NCBI GenBank assembly: GCA_050187175.1
Contig: JBFWXS010000013.1
Span: forward strand, 33,517 to 97,516
Length of the DNA stretch: 64,000 nucleotides
Direction: 5' to 3'
DNA from: Zeimonas sp050187175
Lineage (GTDB): Bacteria > Pseudomonadota > Gammaproteobacteria > Burkholderiales > Burkholderiaceae_E
Part shown: piece after piece, positions 48,210 through 57,548 of the stretch
Layout: every line of letters starts with the position of its first letter
Numbering within the stretch: the stretch's first letter is position 1
Notes under the pieces: model-generated
The model's database searches: none
Told to the model about the DNA's origin: nothing
What the model saw: only the letters and a program-made list of their open reading frames with translations
Translations under genes and position numbers: made by a program

Positions 48210-49397
48210 ATGAAGCTCGTCGAACAGATCGCCGCCTTCGCCCCCGAGATCCGCGCCTTCCGACGCGACCTGCATGCCCACCCCGAACTGAAGTTCGAAG
48301 AGTTCCGCACCAGCGACCTGGTCGCCGAGCGGCTCGCCGCCTGGGGTATTCCGGTAGTGCGCGGCCTGGGCCGCACCGGCGTCGTCGGCATCGTCAAGGC
48401 CGGCAGCTCGGAGCGCGCCATCGGACTGCGCGCCGACATGGACGCGCTGCCGATCACCGAGTTCAACCGCTTCGAGCACGCCTCGCGCCACGCAGGCCGC
48501 ATGCATGCCTGCGGTCACGACGGCCACACCGCGATGCTGCTGGCCGCCGCCAGGCACTTCTCGACGCAGCGCAACTTCGACGGCACCGTCTACCTGATCT
48601 TCCAGCCGGCCGAGGAAGGCGGCGGCGGCGCGCGCGAGATGATCAAGGACGGCCTGTTCGAGCGCTTTCCGATGCAGGCGATCTTCGGCCTGCACAACTG
48701 GCCGGGACTGAAGGCCGGCCAGTTCGCCGTGCGCGCCGGCGCGATGATGGGCTCGTCCAACGAGTTCCGCATCCGCATCCAGGGCCGCGGCTCGCACGCC
48801 GCGCTGCCGCACACCGGCATCGATCCGGTGCCGGTGGCCTGCCAGATGGTGCAGGCTTTCCAGACGATCATCACGCGCAACAAGAAGCCGGTGGAAGCGG
48901 CCGTCCTGTCGGTCACCAAGATCCATACCGGCGAAGCGATCAACGTCATACCCGACGTGGCCGAGATCGAAGGCACGCTGCGCACGTTCAGCACCGAAGC
49001 CATCGATCTGGTCGAGACGCGGATGCGCACCATCGTCGAACACACGGCCGCCGCCTTCGACTGCAGCGCCGAGCTCACGTTCCGGCGCAACTACCCGCCG
49101 ACCATCAACCATGAAGCCGAGACCGACTTCTGCCGTTCGGTCATGGCCTCGGTGGCCGGCGCGGAGAACGTCTTCGACTTCGAGCCGACGCTCGGCGCCG
49201 AGGACTTCTCGTACTTCCTGCTCGAGAAGCCGGGCTGCTACGCGGTCATCGGCAACGGCGAGGGCGATCATCGCGACGCGGGCCACGGCCTGGGGCCCTG
49301 CGTGCTGCACAACCCGAACTACGACTTCAACGACGAGCTGATACCGATCGGCGCTTCGTACTGGGTCCATCTCGCCGAACGCTGGCTGGCACGCTGA
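48210..49397 (+). CDS. M20-family amidohydrolase (first paralogue)
   Basis: A 395-residue zinc hydrolase of the M20/AmhX/hippuricase group. Metal ligands are in RMHACGHDGHTAMLL near 98-106, PAEEGGGGAREM near 135, and LHNWPGL near 158. The dimerisation domain inserts at about 175-285. Family members cleave N-acyl amino acids, hippurate or aminobenzoyl-glutamate. ATG at 48210 gives the usual N terminus (RDLHAHPELKFEE follows). It heads an operon with an ABC importer and a second M20 gene, which argues for hydrolysis of an imported N-acyl or peptide substrate. Confidence 0.93.
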   Translation: MKLVEQIAAFAPEIRAFRRDLHAHPELKFEEFRTSDLVAERLAAWGIPVVRGLGRTGVVGIVKAGSSERAIGLRADMDALPITEFNRFEHASRHAGRMHACGHDGHTAMLLAAARHFSTQRNFDGTVYLIFQPAEEGGGGAREMIKDGLFERFPMQAIFGLHNWPGLKAGQFAVRAGAMMGSSNEFRIRIQGRGSHAALPHTGIDPVPVACQMVQAFQTIITRNKKPVEAAVLSVTKIHTGEAINVIPDVAEIEGTLRTFSTEAIDLVETRMRTIVEHTAAAFDCSAELTFRRNYPPTINHEAETDFCRSVMASVAGAENVFDFEPTLGAEDFSYFLLEKPGCYAVIGNGEGDHRDAGHGLGPCVLHNPNYDFNDELIPIGASYWVHLAERWLAR

Positions 49398-49418
49398 CCG
49401 CGCGGAGCGCGCCCCACT

Positions 49419-50402
49419 ATGCTCGCCTTCGTCGCCCGGCGCCTGCTGCAGGCCGTCGTCGTGCTGCTGGCGGTGGCATGGATCGCGTTCGCGCTGTTCC
49501 AGTACGTGGGCGACCCGGTGCTCGCGATGCTCGGCCAGGACGCCACTCCGCAGCAGCGCGAGGAACTGCGGCGCGACCTGGGACTGGATCAGCCGTTCCC
49601 CGTCCAGTTCGCGCGCTTTCTCGGCAATGCGGTCAGCGGCGATTTCGGCTTGTCCTACCGGCAGGGTCGCAAGGTGTCCAGCCTGATCCAGGAACGGCTG
49701 CCGGCCACGCTGGAGCTGTCGCTCGTCGCCGCCGCGCTGGCGCTCGCGCTGGGCGTGCCGCTCGGCGTCTACACGGCGCTGCGGCGACGCGGCCTGCTCG
49801 CGCAGTTGCTGCTGGCGGCCTCGCTGATCGGCGTATCGCTGCCGACCTTCGTCATCGGCATCCTGCTGATCCTCGTCTTCGCCGTCGTGCTCGGCTGGCT
49901 GCCGTCATACGGCCGCGGCGAGACGGTATCGATCGGCGCCTGGCAGTCGGGGCTGTTCACCTGGGACGGCTGGCGTCACCTGCTGCTGCCCGCCGTCACG
50001 CTGTGCCTGTTCCAGCTGACGCTGATCATGCGGCTGGTGCGCGCCGAGATGCTGGAAGTGCTGCGCACCGACTACATCCGCTTCGCGCGGGCCCGTGGCC
50101 TGAGCGACCGCAGCGTGCATTTCGGGCATGCGCTGAAGAACACGCTGGTGCCGGTGATCACGATCGCCGGTCTGCAGCTCGGCTCCATCATCGCGTTCGC
50201 CATCGTCACCGAGACGGTGTTCCAGTGGCCCGGCATGGGGCTGCTGTTCATCCAGGCCGTGCAGACCGCGGACATCCCCGTGATGGCCGCCTATCTGTGC
50301 CTGATCGCGCTGATCTTCGTCATCATCAACCTGTTCGTCGACCTGCTGTATTTCGCCGTCGATCCCCGGCTGCGCATCGAGCGCACCGCGGCGGCGCACT
50401 GA
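49419..50402 (+). CDS. Dpp/Opp-type ABC transporter permease (DppB-like)
   Basis: A 327-residue inner-membrane permease with six predicted helices. The N-terminal RRLLQAVVVLLAVAWIAFALF and the EAA-type loop YIRFARARGLSDRSVHFGHALKNTLVPVIT (conserved Gly and Ala) are typical of the peptide/nickel transporter family. It is translated from an ATG 21 bp after the M20 gene and is followed 3 bp later by the second M20 gene. Together with the permease at 53311 and the fused ATPase it forms the importer. Confidence 0.94.
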   Translation: MLAFVARRLLQAVVVLLAVAWIAFALFQYVGDPVLAMLGQDATPQQREELRRDLGLDQPFPVQFARFLGNAVSGDFGLSYRQGRKVSSLIQERLPATLELSLVAAALALALGVPLGVYTALRRRGLLAQLLLAASLIGVSLPTFVIGILLILVFAVVLGWLPSYGRGETVSIGAWQSGLFTWDGWRHLLLPAVTLCLFQLTLIMRLVRAEMLEVLRTDYIRFARARGLSDRSVHFGHALKNTLVPVITIAGLQLGSIIAFAIVTETVFQWPGMGLLFIQAVQTADIPVMAAYLCLIALIFVIINLFVDLLYFAVDPRLRIERTAAAH

Positions 50403-50405
50403 ATC

Positions 50406-51692
50406 ATGACTGCCACTGCTCCGCTGCCCACCTCCCCGCTCGCCGCTGACGGCGCTACCGGCGCCCCCGACCCCGCCGGCCAGCCCTATCTCGGCCGCCA
50501 CCCGGCGCTGACCGCGCTGCGCCGCTGGCACGGCGAGCTCACCGCGATACGCCACGCGCTGCATGCCAATCCGGAGCTCGGCTTCGAGGAGCATTTCACC
50601 GGCGAGCTGATCGCCCGGCAGCTGGCGCGCTACGGCGTCGACGAAGTACACCGCGGCATCGGCCGCACCGGGCTGGTCGCCGTCATCCGCGGCCGCGAGA
50701 CGCACAGCGCGCGCACGATAGGCCTGCGCGCCGACATGGACGCCCTGCCGATGCAGGAAGAAAGCGAGCTGGCGCATCGCTCGCGCAAGGCCGGCTGCAT
50801 GCACGGCTGCGGCCACGACGGCCACGTGACGATGCTGCTCGGCGCGGCCCGCTACCTCGCCGCGCACCGCGACTTCGACGGCACCGCGCACCTGATCTTC
50901 CAGCCCGGCGAGGAAGGCCTGGGCGGCGCGCAGGCCATGATCGACGACGGCCTGTTCGAGCGCTTTCCTTGCGACGCGGTCTACGCCATGCACAACTGGC
51001 CCGGCCTGCCGCCCGGCAAGCTGGCGGTCCGCCCCGGTCCCATCATGGCGGCCGCCGACCGCATCACCATCAGCGTCGAAGGCCGCGGCGGCCATGGCGC
51101 GCATCCGTACCTGGCGATCGATCCGGTGCTGGTCGCCGCGCACATCATCACCGCCGCGCAGTCCATCGTCGCGCGCAACGTCAGTCCGATCGACTCCGCC
51201 GTGGTCAGCCTGTGCTCAATGCAGGCGGGCAACCCCGGCGCGATGAGCGTGATCCCGCGCGAAGCGCAGCTGGTCGGCACCGTGCGCACCTTCCGCGTCG
51301 AGACGCAGGACATGATAGAAGCGCGGCTGCGCGAACTGGTCGGCTCGGTGGCGGCGGGCTTCGGCGCGCGCGCCGAGCTGCTGTACGAGCGAATCTATCC
51401 GGCCACCATCAACAGCGCGCGCGAAGCCTTGTTCGGGGCCCGCGTCGCAGCCGAACTGGTAGGCGAGGAGAACCTGATCCGCGATCTCGAGCCCAGCATG
51501 GGCGCCGAGGATTTCTCGTTCATGCTGCGCCAGCGTCCCGGCGCCTATTTCCGCCTCGGCCAGGGCGGCGCCGAGCGCGGCATGTTCCTGCACAACTCCC
51601 GCTACGACTTCAACGATCAGGTCCTGCCGCTCGGCGCCGCGCTGTTCGTCCGGCTGGTCGAACAGGCGATGCCGATCACGCCCGCTCCATGA
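50406..51692 (+). CDS. M20-family amidohydrolase (second paralogue)
   Basis: A 428-residue paralogue of the M20 enzyme at 48210, sharing the pattern MHGCGHDGHVTMLLG, PGEEGLGGAQAMI, HNWPGLPPGKLAVRPG and GAEDFSFML. A Pro/Ala-rich N-terminal extension of about 30 residues precedes the fold. It lies between the two permease-system genes with a 3-bp gap from the first permease and no separate ribosome binding site, so it depends on coupled translation. Two diverged amidohydrolases in one operon suggest two steps or two substrates. Confidence 0.92.
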   Translation: MTATAPLPTSPLAADGATGAPDPAGQPYLGRHPALTALRRWHGELTAIRHALHANPELGFEEHFTGELIARQLARYGVDEVHRGIGRTGLVAVIRGRETHSARTIGLRADMDALPMQEESELAHRSRKAGCMHGCGHDGHVTMLLGAARYLAAHRDFDGTAHLIFQPGEEGLGGAQAMIDDGLFERFPCDAVYAMHNWPGLPPGKLAVRPGPIMAAADRITISVEGRGGHGAHPYLAIDPVLVAAHIITAAQSIVARNVSPIDSAVVSLCSMQAGNPGAMSVIPREAQLVGTVRTFRVETQDMIEARLRELVGSVAAGFGARAELLYERIYPATINSAREALFGARVAAELVGEENLIRDLEPSMGAEDFSFMLRQRPGAYFRLGQGGAERGMFLHNSRYDFNDQVLPLGAALFVRLVEQAMPITPAP

Positions 51693-51730
51693 GCTTCCGC
51701 CCGCACCTTGCCACGACCAGGAGAACGACG

Positions 51731-53314
51731 ATGTCCCCGATTCTGCGCCGCACCTTCCTCGCCTGCGCTGCATCGATCGCGCTCGCATGCAGCAGCCAGG
51801 TCCTGGCCAAGACCTTTCGCGTCGCCGACCAGGGCGATGCCGTGTCGATGGATCCGCATTCGCTAAACGAATCGCTGCAGCTATCGTTCACCGGCAACAT
51901 CTATGAAGCGCTGGTGGCGCACGACAAGAAGCTGGGCCTGACGCCGGCGCTGGCAACGCGCTGGCGGCAGACCAACCCGACCACCTGGCGCTTCGAGCTG
52001 CGCCGCAACGTACGCTTCCACGACGGCAAGCCGTTCACCGCCGATGACGTCGTGTTCTCGCTCGGCCGCGCGGCCGCCGACGGCTCCGACATGCGCTCGT
52101 ACACGAACGAGATCGCCGAAGTGCGCAAGATCGACCCGTACACGGTCGACATCGTCACCAAGAACCCGTTCCCCATCCTCCCCGACGTGGCCGCGCTCGT
52201 CTACATCATGAGCAAGACCTGGTGCGAGGAGAACAAGGCCGAGCGGCCGGTCGACAAGCGCAAAGGCATCGAGAACACGGCCTCGTTCAAGGCCAACGGC
52301 ACCGGACCGTTCCGGCTGCGCTCGCGCGAGCCCGGCGTGCGTACCGTGCTCTCCCGCCATGCCGGCTACTGGGACAGGATCGAGTCGAACGTCGAAGAGG
52401 TGGTGTTCACGCCGATTGCCAACGACGCCACCCGCGTGGCCGCGCTGATCTCCGGCGAGATCGACATGATGCAGCCGGTCCCGGTCCAGGACATCGCGCG
52501 CCTCAAGCGCGATCGCAAGCTCGACGTGCTCGAGGCGCCGGAGCTGCGCATCATCTTCCTCGGCATGGACCAGGGCCGCGACGAGCTGCAGTATTCCAAC
52601 GTCAAGGGCAAGAACCCGTTCAAGGACGTCCGCGTGCGGCGCGCGTTCTTCCAGGCCATCGACATCGAGTCGATCAAGGCTCGCATCATGCGCGGCGCGG
52701 CGCAGCCGGTCGCGCTGATGGTAGCGCCCGGCATCAGGGGCTACAGCGCCGCGCTGAACAAGCGGCTGCCGTACGATCCCGCGGCCGCCCGCAAGCTGCT
52801 CGCCGAGGCCGGCTACCCGAACGGCTTCGAGGTCAAGCTGAACTGCCCGAACGACCGCTACGTCAACGACAGCCAGATCTGCCAGGCCGTCGCGGGCATG
52901 CTGGCGCGCATCGGCGTCAAGATCAATCTCGAAGTCGAGACCAAGAACACCTACTTCCCCAAGATCCTGTCGCGCAACACCTCGTTCTACATGCTCGGCT
53001 GGACGCCGGGCACCTACGATTCGCACAACGTGCTCAACGCCATCCTCGGCTCGCCCGATCCCTCGGGCCGCGGGCAATTCAACCTCGGCAGCTACCGCAA
53101 CGCGCGCCTCGATGAGCTGACGAGACTGGTGCAGATCGAGACCGACCAGGCCAAGCGCAACGCGCTGATCGCCGAAGCCTTCAAGATCCACCAGGACGAA
53201 GTCGGCCATCTGCCGCTGCATCAGCAGACGCTGGCCTGGGGCATTCGCACGGGCGTCAACCTGGTCCAGCTCGGCGACAACTTCAACTACTTCAAGTGGG
53301 TCGTGCTGAAGTGA
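51731..53314 (+). CDS. Peptide/nickel-type ABC transporter substrate-binding protein
   Basis: A 527-residue extracytoplasmic binding protein (SBP family 5, like DppA). A signal peptide covers about 1-26 and ends in AKTFRVAD; LACSSQ is not a canonical lipobox at the cut site. The binding core follows, with NIYEALVAHD, FHDGKPFTADDVVFSL, RRAFFQAIDIESI and LLAEAGYPNGFEVKLNCPND. AGGAGA precedes the ATG at 51731; a long in-frame extension overlaps the M20 gene and is not real. The next permease overlaps its stop (GTGA). Confidence 0.94.
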   Translation: MSPILRRTFLACAASIALACSSQVLAKTFRVADQGDAVSMDPHSLNESLQLSFTGNIYEALVAHDKKLGLTPALATRWRQTNPTTWRFELRRNVRFHDGKPFTADDVVFSLGRAAADGSDMRSYTNEIAEVRKIDPYTVDIVTKNPFPILPDVAALVYIMSKTWCEENKAERPVDKRKGIENTASFKANGTGPFRLRSREPGVRTVLSRHAGYWDRIESNVEEVVFTPIANDATRVAALISGEIDMMQPVPVQDIARLKRDRKLDVLEAPELRIIFLGMDQGRDELQYSNVKGKNPFKDVRVRRAFFQAIDIESIKARIMRGAAQPVALMVAPGIRGYSAALNKRLPYDPAAARKLLAEAGYPNGFEVKLNCPNDRYVNDSQICQAVAGMLARIGVKINLEVETKNTYFPKILSRNTSFYMLGWTPGTYDSHNVLNAILGSPDPSGRGQFNLGSYRNARLDELTRLVQIETDQAKRNALIAEAFKIHQDEVGHLPLHQQTLAWGIRTGVNLVQLGDNFNYFKWVVLK

Positions 53315-54237
53315 GCAGCGCCGGCGCCGCGCTGCGCCGCTTCCTCGACGGCGACCTGTGGCACGACTTCCGCCGCAGCCCCATGGCGATCGCGGCCGCG
53401 CTGGTCGCCGCCGCGTTCGCCGTCAGCGCGCTGTTCGCACCCTGGCTGGCGCCGCACCAGCCGTTCGACCTGGCCTCGCTGTCGCTGCAGGATTCGATGC
53501 TGCCGCCGGCCTGGCTGGAGGAAGGCAGCGCACGCTACGCACTGGGCACCGACGACCAGGGCCGCGACGTGCTGTCGACGCTAATGTACGGCGCGCGCAT
53601 CTCGCTGCTGGTCGGCCTCGCGTCGGTGCTGCTGGCCATGCTGCTGGGCGTGGCGCTCGGCCTGCTGTCGGGCTACGTGGGCGGGCGCCTGGACGCGTTC
53701 ATCATGCGCGTCGCCGACGTGCAGCTGTCGTTCCCCGCTATCCTGATCGCCCTGCTGATCGACGGCTCGGCGCGCGCGCTGCTACCGCGCGACACGCACG
53801 GCGAATGGCAGGCGATCGCCGTGCTGATCGTGTCCATCGCGCTGGCCAACTGGGTGCAGTACGCGCGCACCGTACGCGGCTCGACGCTGGTCGAGAAGCA
53901 GAAGGAATACGTGCAGGCCGCACGCGTGATCGGCGTCGGCCGCGCGCGCATCATGGCCAGGCACGTGCTGCCCAACGTCCTCGGGCCGGTCTCGGTGATC
54001 GCCACGATCAACGTCGCCCAGGCCATCATCACCGAAGCCACGCTGTCCTTCCTCGGCGTCGGCGTGCCGCCGACCACGCCGTCGCTGGGCACGATGATCA
54101 GCAACGGCAACGACTTCCTGTTCTCCGGCGAATGGTGGCTGGTAGTTTTTCCCGCGCTGACACTGGTGCTGCTCTGCATGTCGGTCAACCTGCTCGGGGA
54201 CTGGCTGCGCGACGCGCTCAACCCCCGGCTGCGCTGA
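53311..54237 (+). CDS. Dpp/Opp-type ABC transporter permease (DppC-like)
   Basis: A 308-residue permease with the DppC-type N terminus (RRFLDGDLWHDFRRSPMAIAAALVA) and an EAA loop QKEYVQAARVIGVGRARIMARHVLPNVLGPV (split by conserved Gly). About six hydrophobic helices are present. I chose the GTG at 53311, which overlaps the binding-protein stop (GTGA), over a GTG 15 bp upstream. It pairs with the DppB-like permease at 49419 although the M20 and SBP genes lie between them. Confidence 0.93.
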   Translation: MSSAGAALRRFLDGDLWHDFRRSPMAIAAALVAAAFAVSALFAPWLAPHQPFDLASLSLQDSMLPPAWLEEGSARYALGTDDQGRDVLSTLMYGARISLLVGLASVLLAMLLGVALGLLSGYVGGRLDAFIMRVADVQLSFPAILIALLIDGSARALLPRDTHGEWQAIAVLIVSIALANWVQYARTVRGSTLVEKQKEYVQAARVIGVGRARIMARHVLPNVLGPVSVIATINVAQAIITEATLSFLGVGVPPTTPSLGTMISNGNDFLFSGEWWLVVFPALTLVLLCMSVNLLGDWLRDALNPRLR

Positions 54238-54256
54238 GCGCAGCAGCAGCCGGGCG

Positions 54257-56425
54257 ATGACGAGCGACCGAGCAATGGCTGCCGACCGGACACCGCTGCT
54301 CGAGGTTCGCAATCTGAGCGTCGATTTCGAGACGCGCCACGGCCGCCTGCGCGCCATCGATCACGCGTCGTTCGATGTCGGCAGCGGCGAAGTGCTGGGC
54401 ATCGTCGGCGAATCCGGCGCCGGCAAATCCCTGACCGGCGCGGCCATCATGGGGCTGATCGAGCCGCCCGGCCGCATCGCCGGCGGGCAGATCCGGCTGC
54501 GCGGCGCACGCATCGACGACCTGCCCGCCGAAGCTTTGCGCCGCCTGCGCGGCAAGCAGCTCGGCGCCATCTTCCAAGATCCGCTGACCTCGCTGAATCC
54601 GCTGTACACGGTCGGCAGGCAGCTGATCGAAACGATCGTGCTGCACCAGCGGCTGTCGCAGTCGCAGGCACGGCGGCATGCGATCGAGCTGCTGGCCGCC
54701 ACCGGCCTTCCCGCGCCGGCGGCGCGCATCGACCACTACCCGCACCAGTTCTCCGGCGGCATGCGCCAGCGCGTCGTCATCGCGCTCGCACTGGCCGGAC
54801 AGCCGAGCCTCGTCGTCGCCGACGAACCGACCACCGCGCTCGACGTATCGATCCAGGCGCAGATCACCACGCTGCTCAAGCGGCTGTGCCGCGACCGCGG
54901 CACCTCTGTCCTGCTGATCACGCACGACATGGGCGTCATCGCCGAAACCGCCGATCGCGTCGCGGTCATGTACGCAGGCCGCATCGCCGAAATCGGCCCG
55001 GTCCTCGAAGTGCTGCACAGGCCGAGGCATCCGTACACGGCCGGCCTCATGGGTTCGATCCCGTCGCTGAGCACCACGCGCGACCGGCTGCTGCAGATCG
55101 ACGGCGCCATGCCGCGGCTCGATGCCATACCGGCCGGCTGCGCGTTCCATCCCCGCTGCCCGCATGCGATGCCGGTCTGCCGCGAACAGCGGCCGCCGCC
55201 GCTCGACGACGGCGCGGTCCGCGTCGCCTGCTGGTTGATGCATCCGCCCGACCATTTGCCCGCGGGACGAAGGGCGGCGCCTGTCGCCGGGTCCGCCGCA
55301 GCCGCAGCCCCTACTACCGCTACCGCTACCGCCACCTCCATCGCCACCGCTGCTGCCACCGTCACTGCGGCTGCCGCTGCGGCTCCAGCGGAGGCCGCCC
55401 CCACCACGACGCCGAGCCCCCATGCGGCACCGCTGCTCGACGTAGACGATCTGAGCAAGACCTTCGACTTGTCGGCGCCGTGGCTGACCCGCATGCTCGA
55501 GCGCCAGCCACGACGCAGGCTGAAGGCCGTCGACGGTGTTTCGTTCTCGATCCGCCGCGGCGAAACGCTGGCGCTGGTCGGCGAATCCGGCTGCGGCAAG
55601 TCGACGGTCGCGCGTCTGCTGGTAGGACTGCATTCGCCCGACCGGGGCCGCATCCGCTTCGACGAGACCGCCCTCGCCAGGACCGGTGGCCGTGCCGCTG
55701 CCGACGCCTCGCCGCAGCATCGCCGGCAGATGATCTTCCAGGACCCGTACGCGAGCCTGAACCCGCGCTGGACCGTCGCCGAGCTGGTCGCCGAACCGAT
55801 CCGCACGCAGCAGCTGATCGACGGCGACGCGCAGATCCGCACGCGCGTCGACGAGCTGCTGATCCAGGTCGGCCTGAGCCCCGCCGACGCGCGCAAGTTC
55901 CCGCACCAGTTCTCCGGCGGTCAGCGGCAGCGCATCTCAATCGCCCGCGCAGTAGCGGGCGAACCCGCGTTCCTCGTCTGTGACGAACCCACCTCGGCGC
56001 TCGACGTCTCGGTACAGGCACAGGTCCTGAACCTGATCCGCGATCTGCAGCAGCGCCACCGGCTGACCTGCCTGTTCATCTCGCACAATCTGGCGGTCGT
56101 GCATCACATCAGCGACCAGGTCGGCGTCATGTACCTGGGCCGGCTCGTCGAACAGGCACCGAAGGCCGATCTGTTCGCGGCGCCCCGGCATCCGTACACA
56201 CGCCTGCTGCTCGATGCCGTGCCCGACGTCACCCTGCAGCGCCGCGAGCGCCAGCCCCTTGCCGGTGAAGTGCCCGATCCGCTGGCGCCGCCGGTCGGCT
56301 GCGGCTTTCATCCGCGCTGCCCGCACGCCGACGAGCGCTGCCGACGCGAACGTCCGCTGCTCAAGCCTCACGGCCGCGGCAGTGCCGCCTGCCATGCCGT
56401 CGAGGAAGGACGACTGTCTCCCTGA
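54257..56425 (+). CDS. Fused DppD-DppF-type ABC transporter ATPase
   Basis: A single 722-residue protein with two complete ABC ATPase domains. Domain 1 (about 12-260) has Walker A GESGAGKS, signature FSGGMRQR and Walker B VVADEPTTALD; domain 2 (about 395-650) has GESGCGKS, FSGGQRQR and VCDEPTSALD. Each is followed by the oligopeptide-transporter C-terminal Cys-bearing region (FHPRCPHA...C). The linker (about 347-392) is almost pure Ala, Thr and Pro. It powers the importer encoded just upstream. A second ATG at 54275 is also possible. Confidence 0.95.
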   Translation: MTSDRAMAADRTPLLEVRNLSVDFETRHGRLRAIDHASFDVGSGEVLGIVGESGAGKSLTGAAIMGLIEPPGRIAGGQIRLRGARIDDLPAEALRRLRGKQLGAIFQDPLTSLNPLYTVGRQLIETIVLHQRLSQSQARRHAIELLAATGLPAPAARIDHYPHQFSGGMRQRVVIALALAGQPSLVVADEPTTALDVSIQAQITTLLKRLCRDRGTSVLLITHDMGVIAETADRVAVMYAGRIAEIGPVLEVLHRPRHPYTAGLMGSIPSLSTTRDRLLQIDGAMPRLDAIPAGCAFHPRCPHAMPVCREQRPPPLDDGAVRVACWLMHPPDHLPAGRRAAPVAGSAAAAAPTTATATATSIATAAATVTAAAAAAPAEAAPTTTPSPHAAPLLDVDDLSKTFDLSAPWLTRMLERQPRRRLKAVDGVSFSIRRGETLALVGESGCGKSTVARLLVGLHSPDRGRIRFDETALARTGGRAAADASPQHRRQMIFQDPYASLNPRWTVAELVAEPIRTQQLIDGDAQIRTRVDELLIQVGLSPADARKFPHQFSGGQRQRISIARAVAGEPAFLVCDEPTSALDVSVQAQVLNLIRDLQQRHRLTCLFISHNLAVVHHISDQVGVMYLGRLVEQAPKADLFAAPRHPYTRLLLDAVPDVTLQRRERQPLAGEVPDPLAPPVGCGFHPRCPHADERCRRERPLLKPHGRGSAACHAVEEGRLSP

Positions 56426-56529
56426 CAGCCCGACGATCCGCGAAAGGCGACGATCCCGCGCATTGCCGCACTCGATGCTTGCCGGTATGGTTGCGGCTCG
56501 CCGCGACCAGGCATGGAGATTCCATAGGC

Positions 56530-57522
56530 ATGCAGCAGCTTCGGGACTTCCTCGAGCGTCACCAGATCGCCCTGTACTTCGGCGCCGTCGCCGCCGCCGC
56601 CGGCATCGCGCTCGCCAGGCCGGCGACCGCGGCGCTGCACGAGCTCGTCAATCCCGCGCTCGCTCTCATGCTGTACGTCACCTTCCTGCAAGTGCCGCTC
56701 GCCGAACTGCGCCGCGCGGCACGCCAGATGCGCTTCCTGGCGGCCCTGCTGACCGCCAACTTCGTGCTGATCCCCGTGCTCGTCGCCGGCTTGATCCCGC
56801 TGCTGCCCGCGGATCCCATGATCCGGCTGGGCGCATTGCTCGTCCTGCTGACGCCCTGCATCGACTACGTAGTCACCTTCTCGCATCTGGGACGCGCCGA
56901 CGCGCGCCTGCTGCTCGCCGCGACGCCGGTCCTGCTGCTGGCGCAGATGCTGCTGCTGCCCGCCTATCTCGCCCTGTTCCTCGGCGAGCACGCCGCGCAG
57001 CTGATCCAGGCAGAGCCGTTCATTCACGCGTTCCTGTGGCTGATCGCCGCACCCCTGACGCTCGCCGCCGTCACGCAGATGTGGGCCGCCCGGAGCCGCG
57101 CCGGCGCGAGCCTCATGACATGCCTCGGTCTGCTGCCCGTACCGGCCACGGCGCTGGTTCTGTTCGTCGTCGTCGCGGCCGTCGTACCTCAGATCGGTTC
57201 CGCGATCGATCCCGCCTTGCGGGTCGTGCCGATCTACGTCGCGTTCGCGGTCGCCGCCCCTCTGCTGGGCTGGTGGGTGGCGCGCGCGTTCGGCACGCAG
57301 ACGTCGGCCGCCGGCCGTTCCGTCGCGTTCAGCGCCGCCACCCGCAACTCGCTTGTCGTACTGCCGCTTGCGCTCGCCGTCCCCGGCGCCATGCCGGTCC
57401 TGCCGGCGGTCATCGTGACGCAGACGCTGGTCGAACTGCTGAGCGAGCTGGTCTACGTGCGCGCCATCGCCCGGCTGGGTGCGCAGCCGCGGCAGGCGCA
57501 AGGAGCGAGCCCGCGACGATGA
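56530..57522 (+). CDS. Arsenite/bile-acid:sodium symporter-family membrane protein
   Basis: A 330-residue, roughly ten-helix carrier of the BART superfamily (ACR3/BASS-like). The stretches LVNPALALMLYVTFLQVPLAELR, LLTPCIDYVVTFSHLGRADARLLLAATPVLLL and SVAFSAATRNSLVVLPLALAVP match the family pattern, including the paired crossing helices with a conserved Thr-Arg-Asn-Ser. No arsenic-resistance partner genes (arsR, arsC) are nearby, so arsenite export is only one possibility. The ATG at 56530 has a weak ribosome binding site. It converges on the LD-carboxypeptidase gene. Confidence 0.82.
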   Translation: MQQLRDFLERHQIALYFGAVAAAAGIALARPATAALHELVNPALALMLYVTFLQVPLAELRRAARQMRFLAALLTANFVLIPVLVAGLIPLLPADPMIRLGALLVLLTPCIDYVVTFSHLGRADARLLLAATPVLLLAQMLLLPAYLALFLGEHAAQLIQAEPFIHAFLWLIAAPLTLAAVTQMWAARSRAGASLMTCLGLLPVPATALVLFVVVAAVVPQIGSAIDPALRVVPIYVAFAVAAPLLGWWVARAFGTQTSAAGRSVAFSAATRNSLVVLPLALAVPGAMPVLPAVIVTQTLVELLSELVYVRAIARLGAQPRQAQGASPRR

Positions 57523-57548
57523 AGCTGCGCGACGGCCGGCATTCGTAG

